Shown one piece after another: positions 14,953 through 23,097 of a stretch of 32,572 nt of DNA; the stretch's first letter is position 1, and every line of letters begins with the position of its first letter. Source of the DNA: Paenibacillus nuruki (GTDB taxonomy: Bacteria > Bacillota > Bacilli > Paenibacillales > Paenibacillaceae). The stretch is taken from NCBI RefSeq assembly GCF_001721045.1, contig NZ_MDER01000052.1, positions 1 to 32,572 of the forward strand. The letters run 5' to 3'. The translations under genes were made by a program, and so were the position numbers. The notes under the pieces are model-generated. The model saw nothing but the letters and a program-made list of their open reading frames with translations, had not been told where the DNA came from and searched no databases.

Positions 14953-15079
14953 TTTCAGCGAATTGCATTTACATTATGAGTTGTCGGATGGAGCGGACTT
15001 GTCCAAGTATAAAGCAATTCAGATCAAGTGGAAAGATGGAAGTGGGCCTGTACAAGGTGAGACGGTTACAGCCAAGTAA
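14942..15079 (+). pseudogene. Unidentified C-terminal gene fragment
   Basis: An open stretch ending at TAA 15077-15079 reads DFSELHLHYELSDGADLSK, then YKAIQIKWKDGSGPVQGETV. It has no start or ribosome site and is richer in GC than its surroundings, suggesting the tail of a gene from elsewhere, possibly chromosomal. Not recognised. After it, TTATACAA (15083-15090) pairs with TTGTATAA (15130-15137), with an inner ATGCA/TGCAT hairpin, perhaps the terminator of the lost gene. Confidence 0.4.
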
Positions 15080-15167
15080 AAATTATACAAAAAAACCTAC
15101 GTCCTTTAAGATGCAGTTTTTTTGCATAGTTGTATAAGAAAAAATAGTCTGTACGTAATGGATAGGG

Positions 15168-15221
15168 TTGACAATAAACTATTTAAAATCTATAATTCAA
15201 TTATTCAATCAATCAATTGAT
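15168..15221 (+). promoter_or_regulatory. Consensus sigma-A promoter with ArsR-type operator before trxA remnant
   Basis: Perfect TTGACA (15168-15173), 17 nt, perfect TATAAT (15191-15196). It runs directly into ATTCAATTATTCAATCAATC and AATTGAT (15194-15221), a repeated ATTCAAT/ATTGA array like those before trxB and the second arsR. Binding here would cover the start site and repress. Confidence 0.75.
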
Positions 15222-15241
15222 TTATAAAAGGGAAAATTATT

Positions 15242-15500
15242 ATGGGAGCACTTTCTTTAACTAACCAAAATTTTAAAACAAATATCGATACAGGAGTAAC
15301 ATTAGTTGATTTTTGGGCACCATGGTGTCCACCTTGCCAAGTTCAACTTCCAATCATAGAAGATTTAGCTCAAGAATTAGAAGAAAAAGCATGATAGCGA
15401 AAGTTAATGTAGACGAGCAGATGGAAACTTAGTTGAGACTATGGTAGGCGTGAATCAAAAACAAGCGCTTAAAGAAAAAATTATAGTACTACTACAGTAA
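15242..15500 (+). pseudogene. trxA: Thioredoxin pseudogene
   Basis: The N-terminal part is a good thioredoxin: LVDFWAPWCPPCQ with the CPPC site, then PIIEDLAQELEEK. The frame stops at 15392. Continuation is found in another frame (IAKVNVDEQMET) and a third stretch (VETMVGVNQKQALKEKI). The middle, including the cis-Pro loop (I-P-T) and central strand, has been deleted. Non-functional thioredoxin, yet its promoter and operator are perfect and may still drive the arsR-rhodanese gene downstream. Confidence 0.85.
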
Positions 15501-15632
15501 GATAAAATCATATTATTTATAAAATGTGAAGATAACAATGGATAAAATAATTTAGCTGTTTTTATATTTCATATATTTATCCATATATTATAAAATAAGT
15601 GATTTATAAATTAGAAAGAGAGGAGAATTATA

Positions 15633-16292
15633 ATGAAAAATAACTGCTTTGAATCAGATATTAAACAACGTCTATATCAACAATTCGCTCGAATTGGAAA
15701 ATCTTTATCCAGTGATAAAAGACTTGAAATCATAGATATTTTATCAAATGGACCTAAATCCGTTGACAACCTAGCAAAACAAACAGGTATGAGTGTGGCC
15801 AATGTGTCTCGTCACTTGAAGATTTTATTAGAAGCTAAGTTGGTTCGATTTCAGAAGAAAGGTACTTTTGTTATCTATAGTGTAAGTGATATATCGGTAA
15901 CTCATTTTTTATCTTCTTTGTGGAATTTATGTGAAAATAGACTTGCTGATGTAAAAGTGATTAAAGATGAATTGAATGGACAATATGAAGAAGTTCAACA
16001 TATTACAAAACAAGACTTAGTGATAAAAATGCAAAAAAATAATGTCATCCTTATCGATATTCGACCTATTGAAGAGTTTATAACTTCTCACATTAAAGGA
16101 GCTACTTCTGTTCCTTTGGAGCAGTTAGCTGATTATCTTCAAACATTAACCAAAGACGTAGAACTCGTTGCCTATTGTCGAGGTCCCTATTGTTCACTTG
16201 CTTCTCAAGCTGTTAATTATATGCAGGATCAGGGTTTTACAGCATATCGAATTGAAGAAGGCGTTAGAGAGTGGAATACTCATGTTTTGTAA
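15633..16292 (+). CDS. ArsR-family repressor with C-terminal rhodanese domain (copy 1)
   Basis: A 219-aa fusion. Residues about 15-90 are an ArsR/SmtB winged helix with recognition helix SVANVSRHLKILLEA (54-68). Residues about 125-218 are a rhodanese domain, LIDIRPIEEF ... AYCRGPYCSLA, with catalytic-loop cysteines C182 and C187. Proteins of this layout sense sulfane sulfur or thiol-reactive stress through the rhodanese cysteines and release DNA (family knowledge). AGAGGAG precedes ATG. It sits between the trxA remnant and two thioredoxin/rhodanese genes. A paralogue at 19599-20267 has nearly the same recognition helix, so both probably bind the same operators. Confidence 0.9.
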   Translation: MKNNCFESDIKQRLYQQFARIGKSLSSDKRLEIIDILSNGPKSVDNLAKQTGMSVANVSRHLKILLEAKLVRFQKKGTFVIYSVSDISVTHFLSSLWNLCENRLADVKVIKDELNGQYEEVQHITKQDLVIKMQKNNVILIDIRPIEEFITSHIKGATSVPLEQLADYLQTLTKDVELVAYCRGPYCSLASQAVNYMQDQGFTAYRIEEGVREWNTHVL

Positions 16293-16307
16293 AGTTGGAT
16301 ATAGATT

Positions 16308-16688
16308 ATGAGATATGCTGTCGTGTTGATTTTTGTTCTAATATACTGGTGGATTCAGCATGTACGATTTCTTAATAGTGTAACGCTATTATCGGTAACA
16401 TCAAATTCTGTCAAGATCCCTAGTACTACTAAATATCTGGATATCAGAGATTACACAGCTTTTGAGAAAGAGCATATCCCTGAATCGATTGGGATTTACT
16501 TAGGCAGATTACCATTTGTTTGGAGAAAAGCAAATTTGAATCCGAAAGATAGCATCCTAATATTGACAGATAACTATTTTAAAGGAAAAAAAGCAGTCCG
16601 TATTTTACGTAAACAAGGATTTCGTGATTTGTATCTAGTCGTGGGATCGGTTTCTGAACTTATGAAATGGAGTCAGAAAAATAAATAA
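16308..16688 (+). CDS. Membrane-anchored rhodanese-like protein lacking the catalytic Cys
   Basis: A 126-aa protein with one N-terminal transmembrane helix (about 3-20) and a rhodanese-like fold: YLDIRDYTAFEKEHIPESI, then LILTDNYFKGKKAVRILRK where the catalytic loop C-x5 should be. No cysteine is present, so sulfur transfer is not expected. The usual loop is replaced by DNYFKG. It starts 16 nt after the ArsR gene with a weak ribosome site. It may be a scaffold or binding version of the domain, acting at the inner face of the membrane. Confidence 0.75.
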   Translation: MRYAVVLIFVLIYWWIQHVRFLNSVTLLSVTSNSVKIPSTTKYLDIRDYTAFEKEHIPESIGIYLGRLPFVWRKANLNPKDSILILTDNYFKGKKAVRILRKQGFRDLYLVVGSVSELMKWSQKNK

Positions 16689-16710
16689 TCGAAAGAAAGA
16701 GGGAAGAGTT

Positions 16711-17085
16711 ATGATCGATGTCAAAGAAATAAAATCTATTCATGAAATAGATCCTTTTATTGAGTATAATAGACTCAGCATGTTGTATATATCTCAAGAT
16801 GATTGTAGTGTATGCTACGCAGTATATCCTAAATTAAAAGAGCTGCTTACTCATTATCCAAAAATTAAATTAGCTCATATCAATGCTAATCAAGTAGAAG
16901 CAGTTGCAGGCAAATTTTTGATCTTTACAGCACCAGTGATTATTTTATTTTATGATCAAAAGGAATATCTTCGTGAAGGAAGATTTGTTCAGTTTGAACA
17001 ATTGAAAACCCAATTAGATCAATTATATAACGATTATGTGGATTTTCGTTCTACTAACTTGTACGTTAATGTGTTTAGCAAATGA
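16711..17085 (+). CDS. Thioredoxin-family protein (YtpP-like)
   Basis: A 124-aa thioredoxin fold with redox site CSVC (C32, C35), a following helix PKLKELLTHYP, and the cis-proline segment FTAPVIILF. The W before the CxxC of classical thioredoxins is replaced (QDDCSVC). Probably reduces disulfides or persulfides in the cytoplasm with the rest of this cluster. AGAGGGAAG lies before ATG. The last 52 bp overlap the convergent LacI gene, so transcripts would be mutually antisense there. Confidence 0.85.
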   Translation: MIDVKEIKSIHEIDPFIEYNRLSMLYISQDDCSVCYAVYPKLKELLTHYPKIKLAHINANQVEAVAGKFLIFTAPVIILFYDQKEYLREGRFVQFEQLKTQLDQLYNDYVDFRSTNLYVNVFSK

Positions 17086-18002
17086 CTGGTATTGTTTAAC
17101 TTATTTTGTAAAATGAAAAATGCATTTTCAGCCTGTTGATCTATTGGATAATTGATTGTTGTTAAATCAAGCAAATGGGCAACTTCTGTGTTATCAAACC
17201 CCAGTATTCCTACATCTCCTGGAATTGAAAATCCTAATCGTTTTAAAGAGGTCATCAGACCAGCAGCAACTTCATCGTTAGCACAAAAAATAGCATCTGG
17301 ACGGTATTTTTGTGATAGCCACCATGTGGCTAATTCTTCCCCATCTTGTACTAACATTTTATCTTCAAAATGAGGAAATATATCTGTGATCAGATGGTAA
17401 CGTTGAGCAAATTCAGAATAAGCACGAATACGTTCTTTAGTATTCAATCCTTGAGACATCGGATAGACGCTAAGAATTTTTCGATACCCTTTAGCATAAA
17501 GATGCTCAAGACCTACTTGATAGGCATGAAACTGATCCATAAAGACAGAAGGAAGATGTTCATTTTGTAGTCGTTGCCAAGTTACAATAGGACCATAGCG
17601 AGTATAAGACTCAATGACCTCCCAGGTGTTCGATCGTATCAAACAGGCGATACCATCTAGTTGCTTCCCTCTTAACATCTCCAATGCTAAAATTTCTTTT
17701 GCAGGATCTCCGTTTGTGATAAAAAGAGTAATATTAAATCTATTTTTTTCGGCTATAAGACTGAATGTACGAACAAATTGAATAATGATAGGACTAAATA
17801 GAGTGGTTATGATTCCAATCTGTCGAGTTTTTCCTTTTTTTAGTGAGATTGCATTGGCATTAGGAACATAATCAAGCTTTTTGATGATTTCTAATACTTT
17901 TTGTTTGGTTAGGGCGCTAACATAACCGCGTTTATTAATGACTCTAGACACAGTTGCAGTAGATACACCTGCTAAGCGAGCAATGTCTTGAATATTAGTC
18001 AT
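17034..18002 (-). CDS. LacI-family repressor
   Basis: A 322-aa regulator. Helix-turn-helix IQDIARLAGVSTATVSRVIN (4-23), hinge PNANAISLKKGKTRQIGI, then a sugar-binding periplasmic-protein-like domain ending in LVERKST, the usual LacI-family tail. AAGGAGTG precedes ATG 18002. It is divergent from a 6-phospho-beta-glucosidase gene, with a perfect 16-bp palindrome between, so it is the likely local repressor responding to a (phospho)-beta-glucoside. Its 3' end overlaps the convergent thioredoxin-like gene. Confidence 0.92.
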   Translation of the reverse strand: MTNIQDIARLAGVSTATVSRVINKRGYVSALTKQKVLEIIKKLDYVPNANAISLKKGKTRQIGIITTLFSPIIIQFVRTFSLIAEKNRFNITLFITNGDPAKEILALEMLRGKQLDGIACLIRSNTWEVIESYTRYGPIVTWQRLQNEHLPSVFMDQFHAYQVGLEHLYAKGYRKILSVYPMSQGLNTKERIRAYSEFAQRYHLITDIFPHFEDKMLVQDGEELATWWLSQKYRPDAIFCANDEVAAGLMTSLKRLGFSIPGDVGILGFDNTEVAHLLDLTTINYPIDQQAENAFFILQNKLNNTSHLLNTLTYKLVERKST

Positions 18003-18091
18003 CTCTGATCACTCCTTAAGAAAAAGCATATCATGTTTTCTAAGTCATCACAAAGAAGAACATGTAGAAATATAAATCTGATTTTTTATGC

Positions 18092-18125
18092 TTGACATGT
18101 AATGCATTACATAAACTACAGTACA
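18092..18125 (+). promoter_or_regulatory. Promoter and LacI operator of the GH4 gene
   Basis: TTGACA at 18092-18097 overlaps the perfect palindrome ATGTAATGCATTACAT (18097-18112). The palindrome fills the spacer, so a bound LacI protein would block the promoter. The -10 is poor (TACAGT after 19 nt), which may indicate dependence on other control. The central GC step differs from the CG of CcpA cre sites. Confidence 0.65.
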
Positions 18126-18161
18126 AATATAGTTATCAATTCACTGTAGGAGGACAACCTA

Positions 18162-19484
18162 ATGAAAAAAGGATTAAAAATCGTAACGATTGGTGGAGGT
18201 TCAAGTTACACTCCAGAATTAGTAGAAGGATTTATAAAACGACATCACGAACTTCCGATTAAAGAGTTATGGTTAGTGGATATTGAAGAAGGAAAAGAGA
18301 AACTAGAAATTGTAGGGGCTATGGCTCAGCGTATGGTCAAAGCAGCAGGAATTGAGTGTGAAGTTTATTTAACACTTGATCGTCAAAAAGCTTTGAAAGA
18401 TGCAGATTTTGTAACGACACAACTAAGAGTGGGACATATGGAAGCGCGTATCAAAGATGAGATGATACCTATGAAATATGGATTGATTGGTCAAGAAACT
18501 AACGGGGCAGGAGGAATGCTGAAAGCTTTTCGAACTATTCCAGTCATTTTAGAAATTGTTGAAGAAATGAAATTATTTTGCCCCAAGGCATGGTTGATTA
18601 ACTTTACTAATCCTGCAGGAATGGTTACAGAAGCTGTTCTTCGTTATGGCATGTGGGAGAAAGTCATCGGATTATGTAATGTACCTATTGTAGCTATAAA
18701 AAATGAGTCGGCATTACTTGAAAAAAAAGAAAGTGACTTATTTTTTAAATTTGCAGGTATAAATCATCTACATTGGCATAAGATTTATCAACATGATGGA
18801 CAAAATATTACTAGACAAGCTATTAATAAATTATATGGGCCTGATGCAAAGCCAGAAAAAATAGTAGCTAATATTAAAAATATGCGTTTTCTACATGAAC
18901 AACTTACTCAATTAGAAATGTTACCTTGCCCATATCATCGGTACTACTATATGACAGATGCTATGATTCAAGAAGAAATAGAAGAGGCACAGGGAGAAGG
19001 AACTCGTGGACAAGTGGTAAAACGTTTAGAAGAAAGTCTATTCGAATTATATAAAGATCCAAATCTAGATCATAAGCCTGTAGAACTGGAGAAAAGAGGA
19101 GGCGCTTATTATAGTGATGCTGCCTGTGAGATTATTAATTCCATTTACAATAATAAAGGAACTCAGATGGTTGTCAGTACACGTAATCAGGGAGCAATCA
19201 GCGACCTGCCTGCTGAAAGTGCGATTGAAATTACAAGTGTAATTACTGCTCACGGTGCAGAACCTATTCATTTTGGTTCTTTCCCTCCTGCTCAAAGAGG
19301 ATTGTTACAGTTAATGAAGTCTATGGAAGAGTTGACGATTGAAGCAGCAGTTACAGGAGATTATGGAACAGCTTTACAAGCTTTTATATCCAATCCATTA
19401 GTCCAAAGTGGGGACTCAGCTAAAGCTTTATTAGATGAATTATTAGACGCGCATCGGGAGTATCTACCACAGTTCAATCGTTAA
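18162..19484 (+). CDS. licH: 6-phospho-beta-glucosidase, GH4 family
   Basis: A 440-aa NAD+/Mn2+-dependent family 4 glycosidase that cleaves 6-phospho-beta-glucosides such as cellobiose-6-phosphate in the cytoplasm. NAD-binding GGGSSYTPEL (11-20), INFTNPAGM (146-154), and the metal ligands C172 (GLCNVP) and H202 (GINHLHW) are present. TAGGAGGA precedes ATG 18162. The substrate normally arrives through a PTS transporter, yet no PTS gene is nearby, so it must rely on transporters elsewhere. The gene and its LacI regulator interrupt an otherwise thiol-redox cluster. celF/licH naming is by family. Confidence 0.9.
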   Translation: MKKGLKIVTIGGGSSYTPELVEGFIKRHHELPIKELWLVDIEEGKEKLEIVGAMAQRMVKAAGIECEVYLTLDRQKALKDADFVTTQLRVGHMEARIKDEMIPMKYGLIGQETNGAGGMLKAFRTIPVILEIVEEMKLFCPKAWLINFTNPAGMVTEAVLRYGMWEKVIGLCNVPIVAIKNESALLEKKESDLFFKFAGINHLHWHKIYQHDGQNITRQAINKLYGPDAKPEKIVANIKNMRFLHEQLTQLEMLPCPYHRYYYMTDAMIQEEIEEAQGEGTRGQVVKRLEESLFELYKDPNLDHKPVELEKRGGAYYSDAACEIINSIYNNKGTQMVVSTRNQGAISDLPAESAIEITSVITAHGAEPIHFGSFPPAQRGLLQLMKSMEELTIEAAVTGDYGTALQAFISNPLVQSGDSAKALLDELLDAHREYLPQFNR

Positions 19485-19537
19485 AAGCATATTAAATAAA
19501 AATGTAATTATTAATAGGAAGTTATTATATTAAAATA

Positions 19538-19584
19538 CCAAAAAGAACTTCAAAGCCTATACTATGGCGGCGAAGTTCTTTTGG
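19538..19584. terminator. Bidirectional terminator between licH and the second arsR gene
   Basis: CCAAAAAGAACTTC (19538-19551) pairs with GAAGTTCTTTTGG (19572-19584) with one bulged A. It gives A/T runs on both sides and serves the two convergent genes. Confidence 0.75.
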
Positions 19585-19598
19585 TTAGAAGTTAACTA

Positions 19599-20267
19599 TT
19601 AATGTAAGTGGAAATGTTCTTGCCACTCATTGATGCCTTCTTCCATACGATAAGCTGTAAAGCCTTCAGATTGTAGCTTCTGCGTTGCAAGTGCAGAATA
19701 CACACATAATGGTCCTCTACAGTAGGCAATAATTTCTGCATTTTGAGGAATTGCCTTGATCCATGTTTCTAACTCTTCCATCGGTATGGAAATAGCTCCT
19801 GCAATATGATCCATTTCGTATTCTTCTTTAGGACGTAAATCTACCAAAATGATCGATTCATTATTCAGTTTACTTTTAACTTCATCCATTGTAAGTGTCT
19901 GAACATCATCCATATTATTTAAAAAATCATCTTTAATTCTACTAATATCAGGAATTTGTTTTTCGCTAATTCGCCATAAAGAAGAAAGAAATTCAATGAT
20001 TTCTGGATCAGCTAAAGAATAAATCACATATGTTCCTTTTTTAGTGAATTTAACTAGCTTCGCATCTAGTAGAACTTGAAGATGTCGGGAAACATTCGCC
20101 ACATTCATATCGGTACATGTAGCTATTTTTTCTACGGTTCTAGACCCATTAGACAATAGATTTAAAATTTCGAGACGCTTATCACTAGATAAACATTTTC
20201 CAATTCGAGCCAATTGCTTATAAATATCTTCTTTAAATTCTTTAGCGGAATTAAGTATCTCTTCCAT
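19599..20267 (-). CDS. ArsR-family repressor with C-terminal rhodanese domain (copy 2)
   Basis: A 222-aa paralogue of the protein at 15633-16292 with the same order of domains: winged helix (about 15-90, recognition helix NVANVSRHLQVLLDA) and rhodanese (about 130-220, LVDLRPKEEY ... AYCRGPLCVYS, C183 and C188). Two additional cysteines, C25 and C51, lie in the DNA-binding domain and are absent at these places in copy 1. ATG 20267 is chosen (GAGGT upstream); the listed upstream TTG lies within the ribosome site. Divergent from trxB with two operator-like palindromes in the gap, so it probably represses both itself and the trxB operon. Confidence 0.9.
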   Translation of the reverse strand: MEEILNSAKEFKEDIYKQLARIGKCLSSDKRLEILNLLSNGSRTVEKIATCTDMNVANVSRHLQVLLDAKLVKFTKKGTYVIYSLADPEIIEFLSSLWRISEKQIPDISRIKDDFLNNMDDVQTLTMDEVKSKLNNESIILVDLRPKEEYEMDHIAGAISIPMEELETWIKAIPQNAEIIAYCRGPLCVYSALATQKLQSEGFTAYRMEEGINEWQEHFHLH

Positions 20268-20351
20268 AAGGATCAACCTCTATTCTTCTTGTATTATAAA
20301 CCGGAAATACGACGTTCAATCTATATTTAGAAATCAAAATAGGAATATTAG

Positions 20352-20367
20352 ATATTCAATTGAATAT
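20352..20367. promoter_or_regulatory. ArsR-type operator, perfect palindrome
   Basis: ATATTCAATTGAATAT, a perfect 16-bp palindrome 85 bp upstream of the minus-strand arsR-rhodanese start. The same core recurs before trxB (20496-20509) and in part before the trxA remnant and the AhpD-like gene. Confidence 0.7.
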
Positions 20368-20461
20368 TAAAATTTTACCACAAATAGGCTTATTGTAGTC
20401 AAGTTAAAAGATAATAGCATTCGAATATATACCCATTTTGATAAAGAACGACCAAATAGTA

Positions 20462-20510
20462 TTGACGGATAAAAACTTCGATGTTATAATTCAATTATTC
20501 AATTGAATAT
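20462..20510 (+). promoter_or_regulatory. trxB promoter with overlapping ArsR-type operator
   Basis: TTGACG (20462-20467), 17 nt, TATAAT (20485-20490), followed directly by ATTCAATT and the palindrome TATTCAATTGAATA (20496-20509). The operator covers the expected start site, so a bound repressor would block initiation. The layout is the same as for the trxA remnant. Confidence 0.8.
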
Positions 20511-20560
20511 TAAATAAATGAATGAATTATAATGACATACTAAAATGGGAGGGATAAAAT

Positions 20561-21487
20561 ATGTACAAATCTGTTATTGTCGGAACAGGCCCAGCAGGGT
20601 TAACCGCAGCGATCTATCTAGCTCGAGCCAATATGCAACCACTTGTTATTGAAGGGCTTGAACCCGGAGGACAGCTTACAACAACAACTGAAATCGAAAA
20701 TTTTCCTGGATTTCCAGATGGAATTATGGGTCCGGAATTAATGGATAATATGCGTAAACAAGCAGAACGCTTCGGGGCTACTTTTCTAAATAGTTGGGTA
20801 AATAAAGTAGATTTAGCAAATCGACCATTTAGACTTGAGGTAGAAGGTAAAGGTGAAATTATTACCGAAACTCTTATTATTTCTACAGGTGCTAGTGCGA
20901 AGTATTTGGGAATACCTGGTGAAACTGAAAATGTAGGACGTGGTGTCAGTACTTGTGCCACTTGCGATGGATTTTTCTTCCGCAATAAAGAACTGGTTGT
21001 AGTAGGTGGAGGCGATACAGCATTAGAAGAAGCCATTTTTCTAACACGATTTGCTTCTAAAGTCACTCTGGTTCATCGCCGAGAAGAACTTAGAGCTTCC
21101 AAAATCATGCAAGATCGTGCTCGTTCTAATCCTAAAATTGAGTGGGCATTAAATAAAACGCCACTTGAGGTTGTTGCAGGAGAACATGGAGTTACAGGGT
21201 TGAAAGTGCTGAATAATACTTCTGGTGAAGAAGAAATATTAAGCGCCCATGGTGTCTTTGTAGCTATTGGGCATAATCCTAATACTGAATTTTTGGAGGG
21301 TCAAATTCCAACAGATGAAAATGGCTATATTATTACTGTACCGGGTACATCGATAACTTCTATTTCAGGAGTATTTGCTTGTGGAGATGTACAAGATACT
21401 CGTTATCGTCAAGCAATTACAGCAGCAGGAACAGGTGCTATGGCCGCTATGGATAGCGAAAAGTTTGTTGACTCTTTAGAACAATAA
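20561..21487 (+). CDS. trxB: Thioredoxin reductase
   Basis: A full-length 308-aa low-molecular-weight thioredoxin reductase that passes electrons from NADPH via FAD to thioredoxin. FAD-binding GTGPAG (8-13), redox CATC (C132, C135), NADPH-binding GGGDTALEEA (149-158) and a C-terminal GVFACGDVQD FAD segment are present. GGGAGG precedes ATG. It heads a group with a thioredoxin 36 nt downstream. A housekeeping trxB is presumably on the chromosome, so this is likely a stress-inducible copy under ArsR-rhodanese control (inference). Confidence 0.95.
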   Translation: MYKSVIVGTGPAGLTAAIYLARANMQPLVIEGLEPGGQLTTTTEIENFPGFPDGIMGPELMDNMRKQAERFGATFLNSWVNKVDLANRPFRLEVEGKGEIITETLIISTGASAKYLGIPGETENVGRGVSTCATCDGFFFRNKELVVVGGGDTALEEAIFLTRFASKVTLVHRREELRASKIMQDRARSNPKIEWALNKTPLEVVAGEHGVTGLKVLNNTSGEEEILSAHGVFVAIGHNPNTEFLEGQIPTDENGYIITVPGTSITSISGVFACGDVQDTRYRQAITAAGTGAMAAMDSEKFVDSLEQ

Positions 21488-21523
21488 TGCTAAAAAATCA
21501 TTGATTATAAAGGAGAGATAGAA

Positions 21524-21865
21524 ATGAAAAAAGTTAATTCCAAATCCGAATTTGATACAGCTATTCTTTCACCTAAACTAACGGTAGCTGTTTTTAAAGC
21601 AGACTGGTGTCCCGATTGCAAATTTATTGATCCATTTATGCCTGAAGTTGAGACTAAGTTTGCAAATGATCTTGAACTTATTGAAGTAGATGTAGAACAA
21701 GTTGGCACCGTCAGCGAAGAACAACATATTATGGGAATTCCAAGTTTTGTCGCTTATCATGAGGGCAAAGAGGTTACTCGATATGTAAATAAGCTTCGTA
21801 AATCACGCGAAGAGATTGAACAATTTTTGCAAAATGCTGTTGAAGCTGCTAATCAAAGTTCGTAA
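21524..21865 (+). CDS. Thioredoxin with CPDC active site
   Basis: A 113-aa thioredoxin: FKADWCPDCKFIDPF (C29, C32), then MGIPSFVAYHEGKEV with the cis-proline. The CPDC variant differs from the usual CGPC and should change redox potential. AAAGGAG lies before ATG. It is the natural electron acceptor of the TrxB encoded just upstream, and it functionally replaces the wrecked trxA at 15242. Confidence 0.92.
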   Translation: MKKVNSKSEFDTAILSPKLTVAVFKADWCPDCKFIDPFMPEVETKFANDLELIEVDVEQVGTVSEEQHIMGIPSFVAYHEGKEVTRYVNKLRKSREEIEQFLQNAVEAANQSS

Positions 21866-21941
21866 GGATTAAGATCGTATTGCTCTAAATAAAAATGATT
21901 ATATGATAAAAATACGCATAGTGATAAAACTTAGAGGTTTT

Positions 21942-22980
21942 ATGAATCATTCTAAATCTGTAGAAACCCTTTTTACCCCTTTTGAAATTGGAAATGTAAA
22001 ACTAGCTAATCGTATTGTCATGTCACCTATGACTCGTAATTTTTCACCCAATGGAGTACCTGGTGAAGATGTTGCTGCTTATTATCGTTGTAGAGCTGAA
22101 AATGGTGTTGGGCTTATTATTACTGAAGGTACATTTGTCAATCATCCTGACGTTGTATCTAACCAAGAAAATGTACCCCATTTATACAGTGAAGAAGCGC
22201 TAGAGGGATGGTCAAAAGTTGTAGAAGGTGTTCACGAAGTTGAAGGTAAAATCTTCTCCCAAATTTGGCATATGGGTGCACGGAGTCATGTCAATGACTA
22301 TTCTAAACAAGAGATTACCGAGTTGATTGAAGCTTTTGAACAGGCAGCTGTTAATGCTCAGAAAGTTGGTTTTGATGGTATTGAAATCATGGCGGCTCAT
22401 GGATTTTTAATAGATCAATTTTTCTGGGATAAAACAAATGCTCGTACCGATGAATATGATGAATCGCACCCGTTTTGCTAGCGAAGATGTTGCAGCTTGT
22501 CGACGCGCTGTTGGACCTGATTTTCCAATTATATTGCGAATCTCACAATGGAAATATGATGCCTATACTGTAAAATTGGTAGAAGATCCGAAACAACTGG
22601 AGCAGTTCTTAGCACCATTGGTCGATGCAGGTGTTGATATTTTCCATGCCTCTATTCGCCGTTTCTGGGAGCCTGCTTTTGAAGGATCAGAATTAAATTT
22701 ATCAGGATGGATTAAAAAAGTGACAGGTAAACCAACTATTACTGTGGGTTCTGTTGGACTTGATGCTGATTTCTTAGATTTCTTTGATAATGGTAAAAAT
22801 GCAAATGGTAGAGCTACACGAATTGAAGCTTTAGTAGAAAGATTATAAGAACAAGAATTTGATCTAATTGCTGTTGGACGTGCATTGTTAGCTGATCCTG
22901 ATTGGGTAAGTAAAATTCGCGATGGAAGAACAGACGAACTCCTCCCATTTACGCGTGAAGGATTAAATACATTATACTAA
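21942..22980 (+). pseudogene. Old yellow enzyme family NADH:flavin oxidoreductase, frameshifted
   Basis: The FMN-dependent ene-reductase family is clear from FTPFEIGNVKLANRIVMSPM, then IWHMGARS and GFDGIEIMAAHGFLIDQF. At about 22465 the frame shifts: ARTDEYD is followed in frame +3 by NRTRFASEDVAACRRAVG, where a few codons (usually GG-x-x) are lost. A second lesion, TAA at 22846-22848, splits EALVERL from EQEFDLIAVGRALLADPDW. Without both lesions the protein would be about 345 aa. GAGGT precedes ATG 21942. Two independent lesions argue against a single sequencing error. Confidence 0.85.
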
Positions 22981-23040
22981 TTGATCGTTTAATACATGTA
23001 AGAGGTATGCATGTACAAAGAAAGTTTATTTTTTTGTTTT

Positions 23041-23081
23041 ATTATTCAATTATTCAATTGTTTATTATGTATAAATATAAT
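23041..23081 (+). promoter_or_regulatory. Probable promoter and ArsR-type operator of the AhpD-like operon
   Basis: ATTCAATTATTCAATTG (23044-23060) repeats the operator found before trxB but lacks the last GAAT arm. A TATAAT lies at 23076-23081, with TTCAAT 17 nt upstream inside the operator. Here the operator would cover the -35 region instead of the start site. Confidence 0.6.
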
Positions 23082-23097
23082 TCTAGGAGTGTTTTAA

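Noticed and set aside
14949-15137. 62-codon frame in the fragment region
   Set aside because: No ribosome site; it overlaps the more protein-like tail fragment in another frame.
18097-18112. CcpA cre site before licH
   Set aside because: The palindrome has a central GC step and full symmetry; a LacI-family operator for the adjacent regulator is a better fit than cre.
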